From Calonectria ilicicola (Eukaryota > Ascomycota > Sordariomycetes > Hypocreales > Nectriaceae): a stretch of DNA of 64,000 nt. The first letter of the stretch is position 1. Every line of letters begins with the position of its first letter. The notes under the pieces are model-generated. The model was not told where the DNA came from, did no database searches, and was given only the letters and a program-made list of their open reading frames with translations. The position numbers were made by a program, and so were the translations under genes. The DNA is taken from assembly GCA_020809705.1 (NCBI GenBank), contig CP085835.1:1674001-1738000 (forward strand). The letters run 5' to 3'. Shown here one piece after another: positions 1 through 12,633 of the stretch.

Positions 1-36
1 CTCCTCCCAGTTACTCCCAGGCCAATCCATGTCTAA

Positions 37-1825
37 TTATTTTGCTTGCATTGCTTCCAACTGTCTAATATTTACTGCACCGGAGCTGCATCCACAAGCC
101 GTGAAATACCAACCCATCGATCGTTCAATGTTTCTAAGTTTTGGCGGTATCTCTTCCCCCTCCTTCCTGTTGAGCATGCTCAGCAACGGCGCCGCCATTT
201 GCGAATTTTGGCTGACGTCCTCTAAAATCTCTCTGATTCCCTCCCGCACGGTGGTGTCGTGACACTTGTACAGCACAAACGTAAGCGGCCGCATAAGCGC
301 ATTGTCTAGTATGCCAGCTTCGCCGGGTTTATCGTAATTCTGTTGCATTTCTCTCGTAGTTTGGATCATTTCTAGGTAAATGGGCTTCACATCTGGCAGG
401 ACATTAAAGTCCCAGCGTTGGCGCATATGGAGGCTTGTTAGCGTCTCGAGATAAAGTGTCTCGAGGATGCAGGCAGTGAGAAAAGGATATGGGTTTTTGG
501 TCTTCCTTAGTCTCGCAGATTGTAGAAGGGGCACAAAGCGACGGTGCCAGTCTTGCAGGTTTGTAAACGATTCCTCCCAGGCTGTGCTATCACTCATCAT
601 GGATTGGTCATCTTCCGAGTTCAGGCTATAGTAAGATGGGGAGGAGTGGAAGGACTTTGGGGACACTGGGCTAGGTTCTTGTATGTGATGCAGCAAAAAA
701 TGCTGTTGTGTCACATCCCACCACCGCAGCGCCTCGGGCAGGTCGCGAAACGACTCGGGCATATCTCGTACGTCGTGCTTATGCTTGCGAGACTGGAAGC
801 CTTTGTGAAGTTTGTGACCAGCCGTGGAGCCTGCAAAGCCCAGGTCCAGGGCCCAAGGGTGGGTGGTCAGACGCTGCTGCATTTCAACCACTGCGGATTC
901 GATACTGGAGAGCTGCAGCTCGGCAAATGGGAGCCCCGTCTCTTTGCATCTTTGGTCAAAGTAGCTATTAATGATGCGGTGACCATGGCTAAAGTGCGCC
1001 AAAGCGGTCGGCATTTCGCCCCGCATTATGTCATAGGTCACAAAGAGGATGGACACGACAGCCACCGTGAGCAGGGCGCTGGTAGTGGGCTCGGCTTTCC
1101 TGACAGCCTGGAGGGCACGATTGTAATGTACAAGGGATATCCTGTATACAACCTCATCGGCGGCAGGGTCTGAATTGGGATATGTGAATGCGTTAGCGGC
1201 GGCGCCGATGGCGCAACACATCTCGCGTACGGCAAGGTCCTGCTGGGCAATTTGTGGCGTGAGGGCCGACAGAGTGTTGATGGGCATGGTACCAGCCTGC
1301 TCATTTGTGAAGAGGAAGACGGAAAACATGTCCCACTGCTGCTGGTTCTTGAAGAGCGACAAGATGTGATTGGGCTCTACCAAGATGCGGGCATCCGGGA
1401 CTGTGTGCCGAACCTTGTCCTGGGTACCACCCGGAATAACTGCATGGCTGAGCGAGAGGTCGCATACGCGACCAGATGAAATACATCTTTTACATGCCGG
1501 GCTGCCTTCGTCGCATTTGACGCGCCGGCGCCTGTTCAATTCACTAAATGTCAACCAATGGAAACAAACGGACGGCGGCTGGAGTGGTCGACCAACTTGC
1601 ACTCTTTGCACCCAGTCCGACTCTTTTGTGTCTTCGCCCTTGTGGGACGGGGACGTGCGAGAGTCAAAACACCCGTGCCTGGAAGCTTGATCTGTATTCG
1701 AAATAGGCACGGCGATCAGCTGGATTGTGCTGTTGGAGCCAGTCTCAGGGGGTTGTTTGGCGTTGGCCCACCTTGGTTCTCAACTGAGTTGCACCGCCGT
1801 CATCGGGCGCCATTGTGCCCGTCAT
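37..1825 (-). CDS. Zn(2)Cys(6) fungal transcription factor
   Basis: A nuclear DNA-binding regulator, predicted 547 aa in three exons: 1772-1825, 1597-1691 and 37-1531. Introns are 1692-1771 (gtgggc...tacag) and 1532-1596 (gttggt...aacag). The second intron splits the zinc cluster, so it appears only after splicing: C46-x2-C49-x6-C56-x6-C63-x2-C66-x6-C73, with the basic stretch KRRRVKC between. A downstream frame entering at 1710 begins with GTG and lacks the first two cysteines, so the upstream exon is needed. ATG at 1813 has a better context (A at -3, G at +4) than the first ATG at 1825. The rest is a helical fungal regulator middle region; targets are unknown. It is divergent from the acetyltransferase-like gene across 474 bp, so the two may share a promoter. 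Alternative N-termini are possible. Confidence 0.85.
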
Positions 1826-2299
1826 GTACCGTCCGAGGCGTTCTCAATGCTTGGGGATATGTCTTGATTCTGTTGGTGGTATAACGAGGGATGCTTTGAG
1901 TGGTTACTCCACGAACTTGATGGGAAAGCGGCGGGGGGTCGCGTCAGTGGAAATGTCAGCATGTCGTGGACATTGGGAAACTTGGCCAATCATATATCGA
2001 GTAGTGCGAATTACTACTTTGAGCAATGATCTGTGGAGACCAGTGGCTAGTATGAGTATGGTATGGTGGATGCGATAGTGTCAGTGCCAGATTATCATCT
2101 CCCCACAATAAATATTCCTTCGGCTGATTCTCTCGACTTTGCGGATAGGATTGTGAGAAAATTCGAACTAAGAATTATTTACAAAATGCTAAGCTTCGCG
2201 CCTCTCCTTAGACGAGCGATGTAATAATTTTCGCCTTCATTTTGGGGGAATTTTGAGTGGAGCTTTGAGGGAGAGCGGCGCCTTCGGTCCGCAACCAAG
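1826..2299. promoter_or_regulatory. Divergent intergenic promoter region
   Basis: This 474-bp spacer separates the minus-strand zinc-cluster regulator from the plus-strand acetyltransferase-like gene and must hold both promoters. I see no RNA gene or repeat, and no binding site I can assign. The regulator could act on its neighbour, but that is inference from position only. Confidence 0.4.
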
Positions 2300-3907
2300 A
2301 TGGAGATGGAGAACCAAAAGACGTTATTGGAACACTGCACTGTGGTGCGACCCAGCAGTGCGTATCCTTGATATCCTATCCACACAACCTCGTCCCCTCA
2401 GAATTACTGACACCAATCAGACTACCTTGACCGTATGTTCTACATACAACACCGGGTGGGTGCGCAGGCAAATGTTGTCGTTTCAGCACACTACACCCCT
2501 GTCGATCTGACCGCGGAAAAGTGCCTGTCGAGAGAAGCCATCTACTCAGCACTACGTTCGGTTATCGACGCGTATCCGGAGTTGAGCCTGATAGGGGTCC
2601 CAGAGTTACTGGCCAAGAGTAAGCACCATGGGCTCCATCTCGCGGCGCTGCGTGAGATCGATCTCGACACCTGCGTCGAGTTCCTGGATGATGCAGCGCC
2701 TAGGGCCACACCAGAAGTCCCTGAGCGCCTTCACAACGAATGGGATTGGACCGATGACCAGTTCAACCCCCGGAAGCCTTGGTGGAAACTAGTGGTACTT
2801 GGTAGACAGGAGTTCGTTTTTGTCTTTCACCATCTCATCTGCGACGGCCGTTTCGGCCAAACATTTCACCGCGAGTTGCTGGCTGGACTCAATTCCTTTG
2901 ACGAAAAAGCACCTCTCGTGTCGCACATCGTCGAGATAGATCCCGAGAGGGTGAGACTGAGTAAAGATCTTGAAAAGTTCTGGATCAGTACTACATCGGT
3001 GCTGCGTGTAATCCACGACTTTTTTGCCTGTCTTCTCCTTCGGCTCTTTTTCGGCAGTAGGCTTCTATTCAGCGACTCACCCAAGCCCAAGCCGCATTCG
3101 ATGTCCATCACAGCCGAGGCTGGTCACGAGCATAGAACGATATCGCGTGTTTCGTCTATCCGCATCCCTGCTGCAAGGATGCGGCGTATTCTTTCCGCAT
3201 GTCGTGAGAATAATTCTAGCCTGACGCCTTTGTTATTGGTTATGACAATGTGCACTCTCGCCTGCGATTGCTATCCTGAAGCCAAGGTTGGCGTAGCTAA
3301 TTGCGCCCTGGACGTGCGGTCACTCTATCCACAAGAGAATGAGTCTACTAAAACTGGGAGGTTGCTGCAATGTGCTGGTGGTCACCGTAAGTTCACCTGG
3401 CTAAACAGGTGTCGTCAACTACTCCACTATCCAGACTTAAGCGTCGATGCGAAGACGGATACAAAACCCGAAAAAGTCAAGATGGACATTGATGGCATTT
3501 GGCAGATGACCCGGGAATACCGCGATTCTATCGCCCAGGGCTTTAAGGAAAAGAATTCTCGGTATCTTGTCATGTTTCGAGCTGCCAACTCTGCCTTGAA
3601 CGACCTGGAGGAGATGCTGAAGTCTGCCTTCCCAGCCTTGAGTCTTTATTTGAACAAGTCGTTCCAGGTATCAAATCTAGGCGTTTTTTCAACAAAAGAC
3701 CAGGATGGGCCGTGGAAAATCGACGACATGACCTTTTCAGCTTCCACAGTGAATGGAAATATTAGCTACAAGTTAAATCTATGCGTCACTGGGGCAGAGG
3801 GGGGTGACACTGTCATTATTGCTGGTTATGAGGACGGAGTTTTGACAGAGGACATGGTGTCCAAGATATTAGAAGCCACCATAGAGAGAATAGAAGCTAT
3901 GTTATAA
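2300..3907 (+). CDS. Alcohol acetyltransferase-like (CoA-dependent acyltransferase fold) protein
   Basis: Predicted 514 aa in two exons, 2300-2357 and 2421-3907, around a 63-bp intron (gtgcgt...atcag). The spliced N-terminus contains RPSNYLDRMFYIQHRVG, the usual opening of the fungal alcohol acetyltransferase (AATase) family. The catalytic HHxxxDG motif is present as HHLICDG at residues 156-162. Members transfer an acetyl group from acetyl-CoA to alcohols or amines and share the fold of NRPS condensation domains. There is no signal peptide and no carrier or adenylation domain, so this is a stand-alone enzyme. It ends 143 bp from the convergent polysaccharide lyase gene. Substrate is unknown. 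Starting at the ATG at 2435 would lose conserved N-terminal residues. Confidence 0.8.
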
Positions 3908-4050
3908 GGAGGATTTGTTATTAATCCTCCTTTGCTTAATTTTATTTATAATTATACAAAATTTAAATACTTTTCCTTTGACAATTCACTTTTATTTTGA
4001 TGCCTTATTATATGATACATGAGAAGTAAATTTGGTCATCTTGCAATACG

Positions 4051-5512
4051 TTAAGCTACTAAAGAGTTTACATAGTTTTCTAGGTTTGAGTACCCATTGC
4101 TGGCAATGCTCATACCATCGCTCTTATTGTTGGGATCCAGACCATTCGCCTTCTCCCAGGCATCGGGAATGCCATCCCCGTCAGTGTCAGTGGGAGCTGT
4201 GCCGCCGGAAATGGTACCTGCTCCACCCATGGTGGCTTCATCAGAGATAAGGGCACCTGACTTTCCCCATGATCGGACCTGCGTAACAAGCTGGGTATCG
4301 ACGCTATCACGAGATTTGGAGGCACCGACACCCCCGAGAACGACATCAACGGCTTGCTGAGGTGTGTATAGAGTTGTAGGACCTGGGTAATTGTATGCAG
4401 AGGCCTGGAAGTCAATGCTGGAGTAGCAAGTGGATGATTCGCAGAGAGCCGAGCCATCGAGCGCGCCATTTCGGTTCGAGTCATAGAAATTGTTCTTGAC
4501 ATCTAATGAAACAGTCGAGTTAGGTGAGTGTGGGAGATAAATGTTGGGAAGCAGGTATAGAGACTTACAAGCATGGAAGTTCGAGTTGCCTCGCGTGAAA
4601 GCTGTCACGCTGGTGCTGGGGCCAGAAATGAAATAGTTATTGATGATGTTGGCGTAACTCTGGCCGGAGCTGTCGCCGGCAATGTAGCCACCACCGCCAC
4701 CCCAGTTGTAAATGATCTTTACGAATCAGTTAGCAAAGTATCTTCATGGTGATACGGAAATGACTGACATTGTTCTGGAAGTCGTTCACTCCCTTAACCT
4801 TGGGGTTTCTCGTCTTGTTGTCAATGTATAGGTTTCGGAACAGACTTATACCGCCATCGGTCTGCATCAAACCACCACATGAGTGTGTCTCAAGGCCTTG
4901 GGCAATGATGCTGTCTTGGATCGTCACGTTGGCTGCGTCTCCGTTGATAGAGAATGTCTCGTCGCGGCCCCAAGAAACACTGACATGGTCGAAAATGAGG
5001 CGGTCTCCAGAGGCAATGGTAATGGCATCCTTGCCTGAGGTGCCGCCACGGCCCATGCGGATGCGAATGTAACGGGCAATGGAGTCATTTGCATCGGACC
5101 AAGACCAACCATCACCATAGACAGTAATTCCCTACTAACTGTTAGGACGAATTGATGATGGCTGGATACAACAAACATACGTCACCTGGTGCTGTCTGGC
5201 CGGCAATGTAGATGTTGGATTTGACGACAATGCGGGATGAGATGTTGATGACACCGCCCACCTCAAATACAACAATGCGGTTGGATTTGGAGACTGCATC
5301 ACGCAATGATCCTGAACCAGAGTCGCTTTCGATAATTAGCACGGGAGAAATTTTCGTCGTTGCACTCAACCTTACTTGAGGTTCGTCACTTTGTACACTT
5401 CGCCATAACGTCCACCAACAGCATTCCTCCCGAGGCCTTCAGCGCCTGGGAAGGCGAGTTGGGCTAATGCACCTTGAAGTAGCGCAGCTGCGACAGCGAT
5501 GGAAACCTTCAT
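4051..5512 (-). CDS. Secreted pectate lyase-like polysaccharide lyase (PL1 type)
   Basis: Predicted 414 aa in five exons: 5376-5512, 5181-5325, 4769-5131, 4569-4716 and 4051-4502. The four introns are 49-66 bp and all phases agree. It starts with a signal peptide (MKVSIAVAAALLQGALA), followed by the right-handed beta-helix opening LAFPGAEGLGR and VTNLNDSGSGSLRDA. The central FDHVSVSWGRDETFS matches the conserved region around the Ca-binding and catalytic strand of PL1 pectate lyases. Near the C-terminus an acidic Ca-binding loop DTDGDGIPDAWE is seen, typical of fungal members. The enzyme should act outside the cell and cleave pectic polysaccharide by beta-elimination. It is convergent with the acetyltransferase-like gene. 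Exact substrate (pectate, pectin or rhamnogalacturonan) cannot be read from the sequence. Confidence 0.85.
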
Positions 5513-6316
5513 TTTGTCGGGGGGCCGGAATTACTTGCTGTAGGGCTGAGGAATCTCCAAAACCGGTTGCAAAGGCGCCAAACCTGCTATTTTATACGTC
5601 TTGGTTCTCAACATCATGCTGTATCCAAGGCTCCGGTATTCTAACGGGAAAGCTTGAAACATGGCTCCGCACCCTGATTTGGGAAACAGCACCGTTTCCG
5701 TGGTCCCTAATTAAAAGCTCGCAGCAGGGATGTAGCCTTAGGCATGAGCCGATTGGTGGAAGCTATCACCAGGATGATCCCTTTTGTGGAGAAAAGAAAA
5801 TTCCCACGTCTCTTTTTAAGCCATTTCAGCACGTCGAGCCAGGCCATGAGGCCAGTTTCAGGAATTGGGTTTCAAATAACGGAAAATTGTGCATCCTTAT
5901 TTCTGGCTTAGCAGCAGACGAACATCAGACAGGTTGTGGAGTCGGAAGTCTGCGCCGCCGCACCATCCTGACTATTCTAGCCTTTTAAGCTTAAAATGGC
6001 CGGGTGTGGTTAATAGGGGCATGAAAGCCTTCTGATGAGCCAAAGACCAAAAAAAAAAAAAATAAATACTCTGGGGCTTTTTGGGGAAGGGGATGAGTAT
6101 GGAACCATTTACTTGGGAAATGGAACAGACATTGAAGCATGGTGCTTCTAATATTTTGTGGAAATCAGAATTTAAATGTGCTATGGTTATGAGGCAAAGG
6201 GATCCTAATATAATATTGCTTGCGCTATGTGTGGTATGTAGAGTTATTACCCTTTTCATGTCTAGCTCCACGCACAATGTACGGCAAATCGCTCGGTAGC
6301 ATGCATTTTTACTAAC
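5513..6316. other. Intergenic spacer, no gene seen
   Basis: This 804-bp stretch contains the promoter of the polysaccharide lyase and the 3' flank of the beta-lactamase-like gene. It has a run of A residues near 6049-6063. The open frames here lack codon support, and I see no RNA gene or repeat. Confidence 0.5.
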
Positions 6317-8065
6317 TTATTCAACCCTGTTGAAAGTTATTGTCCCCTGATAAACAGCCTCGAAAATATCGTAGAATTTCACCACCAAAGCACTGACATC
6401 GCCGTTGGCGTCAATGGTGAAATTTGCAGCGTGGAATTCTGCAATCGACAGCTCGCCTGGGTACATGATGTATAGTGTCCAATCGTCTCCAGAGACATGG
6501 TTGAACCGCCACTGTTTGCCCCATACTCTGTCGGTGCGGTTGGCAACGAGAACTGGTCTGTTGTTTTCTTCTAATTCTGGCTGCTCAGCTAGTACTACGC
6601 TTCCATAACCATCGTTGAAATATTTCCCGGAGAGTTGACTGGGCTTCAGCGGCGGAGGGACGTATTTTTCGGAGCGATTGGGGTATAGCATGTCATCTGC
6701 ATTTTCGATGTAGCTGTTGACCAGTTGGGTTTGTTCTTTTAGTCTGCGACCTATTAGCATCAAGATGGCAGTGCATTTGGGGTATTGTGAACTCACTGGT
6801 CGTTAACTGCACCCCAAGTGGAGCTCTTTGTCCCAAGCTTGTCCTCAATAAGGCGGCGTACAATCACAGTCTCTGCGCTATTTGAGGTGCCCGCCCCATT
6901 CGCCAAAGCTATAACTCCGTATTTGAGATCGGGCAACCACCAGATTAGAGCGTCGTTTGTGTAAGTGGATCCATCATGAGCATAAGCTACATTTCCGTGG
7001 ATCAAGGTTCGTACCCAACCTAGACCATAGAGACTGAGATCAACGCCAAGACCAGTAGCCGAATCGAAAATGAAGCGCGGAGTTCTGATATCTTGATGCA
7101 CGCTGGATGAAAATAACTCTGTTCCGTTAATAAGGCATTTTAGCCATTTTGCGTAGTCGACTACGCTGGATATGATGGCACCTGCACCACTGATGCTTTC
7201 AGCTTTGAGGAATGGTAGCTCAACGTAGCTCTGGGTTTTGTTGCTCCACTCATAGCCTTCGGCCAAGGGGACCGAGGCGTGAGTCGCATTCTCGTAGTTC
7301 ATATATGTTGTGTTCATTCCCAAGGGTTCCCAGATGAGATCCTTGAATACATTGCCGAGCCATGTCCCCGTGAGTGTCTCAATCACATGGGATAAAGCCA
7401 CATACATAAAGTTGCAGTAGTGGAATTGAACACGAGGCTCTACACTCAAAGGCAAATATCGAAGATTGCGCACAACGTCCTTTGGAGTAGCAGGCTTGCC
7501 ATTGACTTCACTCGGCCACGAGTTGTCGTGGCGGGCCAGCCCAGTGCGATGGCTCACCGCATCCTCCAAGGTAATGTGATTTGTAGCCCAGTCATCTTGC
7601 AGCACGAAATCGTCGCGAATTATGGAGGAGATTGATGTTGACCAACCAAGAGATAATTCTGGGTATTTGTTGGTGCTCACAAGGTTCGAAAGGGCCGCAG
7701 CTGTGAGAGCCTTGGTGGTTGATCCCACATAAAAGAGGGTTTCTGGTGTGGTAGATACGTTGGGAAGGTTGGAATAGCCGAAGCCCTACATTGCGTGTAA
7801 GTAATATATGGCTAGCGATGCAAGCTAAGGCTTAGCTGGATGTACATACCTCTGCGAAGACGTTGTCGCCATCGATGACGGCAATCGACATGCCTGGAAC
7901 TTTCCATTGGTCCATTATCTCCTCGACAAATTGATTAAAGCTAGACGTAAAGGGGTTACTTGCACCCGTGTCTCTTACAGACTTGGACTGTCTCTGGTTG
8001 TGTGGGGTGGTGACCGCGCCTGCGATAGCCGCCGCCACCAAGAACAGAGTGCGCGATCTCAACAT
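6317..8065 (-). CDS. Secreted beta-lactamase-fold serine hydrolase
   Basis: Predicted 543 aa in three exons, 7850-8065, 6797-7785 and 6317-6743, with introns of 64 and 53 bp. The last acceptor is gtcgcag ending at 6744; the nearer ctaatag breaks the frame. An N-terminal signal peptide (MLRSRTLFLVAAAIAGAV) indicates secretion. The class C beta-lactamase/esterase core is present: S94-T-T-K97 (SxxK) and Y195-C-N197 (YxN). A C-terminal lipocalin-like extension follows, as is common in fungal members. The family hydrolyses esters, amides or peptides; true antibiotic hydrolysis is not implied. It is divergent from the MFS transporter across 1.4 kb, but there is no evidence that they work together. 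Confidence 0.85.
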
Positions 8066-9463
8066 AGTTACTTGCCACTAGAGCAATTAGGAGTAGTAGT
8101 ACAAGACGGCGAGAATGACGAAAGGAAAACAATGTTCATTTTGAGAGGATGGCACGGGTCAGGTGACGTACAGGTTCCCCACAGCTATTTCCCTTTAGTA
8201 AACACCCACAGGAAGATCCGGCGTGTTTACAGCATAGCCTTGTGTCTTGGCCGTTGACCCGAGCAGATAATTTTACGGGCATGCATCATTGTGCAGGTCG
8301 ATCAGTTTTGTTTACGTACTAGGTGCCAAGCCTAATCGACAGCCTTGATTGAGGGGTAAGCAAAGGCTACTGCAGGGGACATCCAAGCAAGCAGCCGTTT
8401 GAGGTCTGAGCACCGCCAGTCGCAATAGTTGCCGCAATGGTGACATGTCATCTGAGGAGGAGCATGTAGTTGTACATGCTGAGGCAGAGATCTAGATAGC
8501 TGCAGTAGTGCAATAGCAATGGCTGGCTATCTACCATCCTTCTGTAGCAAGCAGCCGTTTGAATGACGGTTGCAATGGCTCGCCCTAGCTCACGCAGACG
8601 CATCGTCGATCCACGATCGCAAGGCAAAGGGCCCCACAACCGGTGCATCCGAGTGGAAGTACCGGAGCAGCGGGACCACGGCGGCTTTTACAGCAGCAGC
8701 GTGGCTGGTGAATCCGGCGGCTGAAACCTAAGGCGAAACTGACGTCGGCCATTAGAAGACAGACCTCCGCGAAGATGGGCACTCTCTTCTATGTGGCCAA
8801 TCCAGATGGAGAGAGCAAAACGTTGTTGCTTGACTGATCACGCCGATCTCCCCCACATGGGTTAGCCATCTTACGAGGGGCCCAATTGCGCCTTGCGCAT
8901 TGACTCTGTCCGTTTCGTTTTTCGCGCTGGACGGAACAGGCATGACAATTCCGAGAGCATCTATCATATTCCCTCATTCTCCATTATATAAGAACGGGAT
9001 ATGGCCCCAAACAAATTGCGCCTGGGGAGCGTATCTGATAATTACGCGTGCTGAAAGATCGGCCGATCCGAGCCTTGTCGAGTCGGCGCGTACAACTGCT
9101 CCTTAGGGCTTAGGCCATCGCGAATTGGCGGGGTTGATGTCCGATATCAGGCCTAGCTGATAGCTGTTGGACGGGCTTGATAGGTGGTACGGTCGCTGGC
9201 AAAGCGCTGCAAACAGCATCCCGATACAGGGTTGCAGCATATGTTATCTATTGTCCCATTTTAGCATAGCATATCCAAGGATAAATCGTCCATTCACGGC
9301 TCTGGCTGTTGCCATTCCAGAGCTCCTGCAGCAAGCCACTGCTTTCCCCTCATGATACTTAAATGGCGAGGAGCTCCGCAAACCATCATCACTGCATGTT
9401 GAATTCTCTTGACATCATTTCTTGCCCATTTGTGAAGGGATCCCCTTCCTGCGCTTCGGCACA
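8066..9463. other. Intergenic spacer with a short direct repeat
   Basis: This 1.4-kb divergent spacer separates the hydrolase and the MFS gene. A 16-bp unit, GCAAGCAGCCGTTTGA, occurs at about 8388 and again at about 8546. A TATA-like TATATAAG lies near 8985 on the plus strand, about 480 bp before the transporter start. No convincing coding frame or RNA gene is seen. Confidence 0.45.
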
Positions 9464-11438
9464 ATGGCTAGCATTGACCATGTTTCATTCCCCCCCGGCA
9501 CACAACGGATTGAGAGCACAGATGGAGCAAACGTTGTGCTGGCGCCTCAGCCCAGCTCCGACCCGAATCAGCCTCTGGTCAGTGCGCTGAGCACATACAA
9601 TTAATTGGTCCTTCAGAACGCTAATTACGCGCCCATGCTGGTTTAGAACTGGAGTACTACGCGGAAAACCATCCAAATGACCCTACTCTCTCTTTATGCT
9701 ATAATGGTGTTTGCAATGTGCGCCTAGTCTTTATACGCTCGTCAAAAACGCAAAATCTGATCCGTGATAGTCTTTGTGTTAGCGTGCCAATTTATTCGGA
9801 CCTCAATGAGGAGCTCGGGATTAGCTATAACCAGTTGAACAATGGCTATGCGACCAACATGGCTACACTCTCTATCGGCTGCATTATATTTATTCCCATT
9901 GCTCTGCACGTCGGACGTCGTCCTGTATATCTCGCCACAGCTGTAGTCATGTTTATTTCTGCCGTTTGGCAAGCTAAAATGCAGACCACGGGAGATATGA
10001 TAGGCACAAACGCTATTTCTGGTGTAGCCGGTGCCGTCAACGAGGCCTTGTTCCAAGTTACCGTATGTTGTTGAATTTGCTGGGAATAAATGTTGACGGG
10101 CTTATGGAAGCTAATCCATAAAATCTCTACCAGGTATCAGACCTCTTCTTTGTCCACCAAAGAGGCACAATGAATGGTGTATACCTCGTCATGGTAGTGA
10201 TCGGGGTGAGCAGAACTCTTCAAATTCCCCCTGACTATTCAAGCACTAAACGTCTCTAGAACTATCTTGGGCCAGTTGCTGCCGGTAACGTAGCAGTTGC
10301 CATGGGTTGGCGCTGGGTATTTTGGCTCTGTGCCATCTTCATGGGCGTTGTCATTATTTTGATGTTCTTCTTCCTAGAGGAGACCAAGTATATACCTCCT
10401 TTGATAAATGGAGTCGAAGTTCCTGGAGAGATCCAAAACCACGAATCGGGCAAAAAAAAGAACGCCGATAGCGCATCCGACCCGGCGATTACCAAAAACA
10501 CAGATTCTACGCTACACCAGGCTACTCGATTAATCGAAATCGACAACACCATTTCGATGAAATCGTATTGGGAACGACACGCTCTGTATACCATCGATCA
10601 TAACATCATCATGGACCGTCGCACTATTTTGCGGCAATTCTGGCAGCCATTCCAACTGCTGGCAACTTTCCCGGCAGTCATGTTCGCTGCTCTCCAATAT
10701 GGCTTTTCCATTGCCATGCTTGCTATTCTAGCTGTTACTCAAAGCGAGATTTATGCAGCCCCTCCATACAACTTTAGCACCGCGGCTATAGGCAATATGA
10801 ACTTGCCACCAGCTATTGGTGCAATTCTCGGTTCTCTCTTTGGAGGACCGCTAGTTGATTATTTCATTCTCCAAGTAGCAAAGAGACGGGGCGGTATTTA
10901 CGAGCCTGAAACCCGTTTATGGTTATTTCTTGTGCCGGGTTTGTCAATGACAATCGGAAGCCTCATGTACGGTTTGACCATCTCCAAGGTACACAATTCC
11001 TACTCCCGATTGCCGTTTCTGCGTTAAATAACATGAATTCAGGGAATGCCATGGATTATCAATGCCGTGGGTGCTGGGTTCATCGGCTTCGCGATTGGTG
11101 GTACCGGTGACATAGCACTCACATATGTCCAAGACTCTTATCAATTGGTATGTTTCTCTTTTGTGCATTCGTATTTGCAACATCTAACGACTTTGTGCAA
11201 ACAGATTCTCGGAAATGCTTTGACTGGCGTGGTATTTGTTCGAAACATTATTGCCACAGCATTGGTATTTGCAATTTCGCCCTGGGAATCAGGAATGGGG
11301 ATTTACAATATGTTTGTACTCCTGGGATGTATCGCTACTGCCATTGCATTGACCTGTGTGCCGTTCATTATCTGGGGTCGCAGATTCAGGGTTCATTTCG
11401 CTGAGAAGTATGAAGCATTTGCTTCACAGGAGTTTTAG
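9464..11438 (+). CDS. MFS transporter (drug:H+ antiporter-like)
   Basis: Predicted 534 aa in seven exons: 9464-9577, 9647-9717, 9783-10062, 10134-10205, 10260-10988, 11043-11147 and 11205-11438. All introns are GT-AG, 54-71 bp, and the phases close. Hydrophobic segments fit a 12-helix major facilitator in the plasma membrane. After the sixth segment comes FFLEETKY, a sequence frequent in fungal HOL1-like/DHA1 carriers, followed by a charged cytosolic loop and the second half. The loop after segment two carries HVGRRP, the MFS signature area. It probably exports a small molecule or takes up a solute, but the substrate is not readable. The flanking hydrolase is divergent. Confidence 0.9.
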
Positions 11439-12633
11439 ATACTAGGTTCTCTTTGTTAATTGAATCAGGACTTCAGTATTTTCTATAGTATAATTTGAAT
11501 TTTACTTGAATTAATCTTCCGTTGGTAAAGATACTTCTTATGTTCTCTAAGTTTGTACTAGTAGCTAGGCGTGCTCAAGTCAAGGTTACTCCGAGATAGT
11601 GAGACAGCCAGAAGGAAAAGATATTTCACAGCTCTCAATACGAGGGCTTTGAGCGTTGTGAAACTGATGTTTCCTAATGAGACCTATTTTGGGTACCGAA
11701 AAGAATGGGAGGTACTTTTACATCATATTGAGCCCTTGGCGAGATAAGATACATAAAAACAAGTATCCCTCCCGCAAAAAGCATCTATCATGGATAACGA
11801 CTGCTTGGTTCAACAGAGGGCGAAAACAACCAACACCTTCTCTGAGGCGGAGCAATCGTGCTCCATGTTCCAAGATTTGTTTGGTATTGACTAGACCAAA
11901 TATCTCGAAACTATGGCAGCTTTGGAAAGGACTCAAAAAGATTGTGGTCACCATGAAGCGACTGACAAGCTCTGCTACAACGAATTGGATAGGAAAGATG
12001 TCATTTTTGTTGGGCCACATCGGCGCAGACTTTTTGAAATGACCAACCTTTCACACGTATTATCTTCATGGAAGAAACTCCAACAATTATGAAAGCTCTG
12101 TTAGAATGCCTTCAGGCGAATGGAGACGAGTCAGGGGTCGAATAACACGGACACACCGACAATGATGTGCGGCTCGGACAGCATCATGTCTAAACCGTAG
12201 AGGTACGAGAGAGCTGGAAGGGCTTTTTGGAGGTGTTTGGGAGGCAGCAGGGCTGTCCTGAGGTTCGAACATTAAGATGCTCACGGTGTCATGGGAACCT
12301 CGGGTTTGTCCTCATGGATCAGAACCGCTACGAGGAAGCCGAGGGTATTTCGAGAACAGCCACAACACTGAAGCAGGGCACCTTGAGTAAGAGCCATCCC
12401 TGAATTCTATTGACGTAAAGCTCCTGCGTACAGGCGTTTCTTACGAAGGCAGGTATGTGGAAGCTACTCAGCTGGGCTGGGATTATTTGTCGTGCTTACG
12501 TTTCCTCCTCTGTATTGTAGGCGCCCGTATTAAAGAGGTAGATTATAGTAACGTATGTTGAATTGTCCACTAGCTGGTGGCTTGAACTAACCCCTCTCAA
12601 AATACTTCAAGGATTGAAACTTTAGCAGTAAAT
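11439..12633. other. Intergenic stretch holding a possible gene remnant
   Basis: This 1.2-kb stretch lies between the MFS gene and the convergent small secreted gene. Apart from the interrupted frame described at 11790-12092, I see no gene, RNA or repeat. Confidence 0.4.
11790..12092 (+). pseudogene. Possible decayed small gene, interrupted by TAG
   Basis: One frame runs from ATG at 11790 for 34 codons to a TAG, then continues in the same frame for about 65 codons to TGA at 12090-12092. The composition (polar, Cys- and Lys-containing, no low complexity) is protein-like, but I recognise no family and see no splice sites that would remove the stop. A chance open frame is a real alternative. 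Confidence 0.25.

Noticed and set aside
544..1173. 209-codon open frame on the plus strand
   Set aside because: It lies antisense to the zinc-cluster regulator, whose spliced domains are clear; this is a shadow frame.
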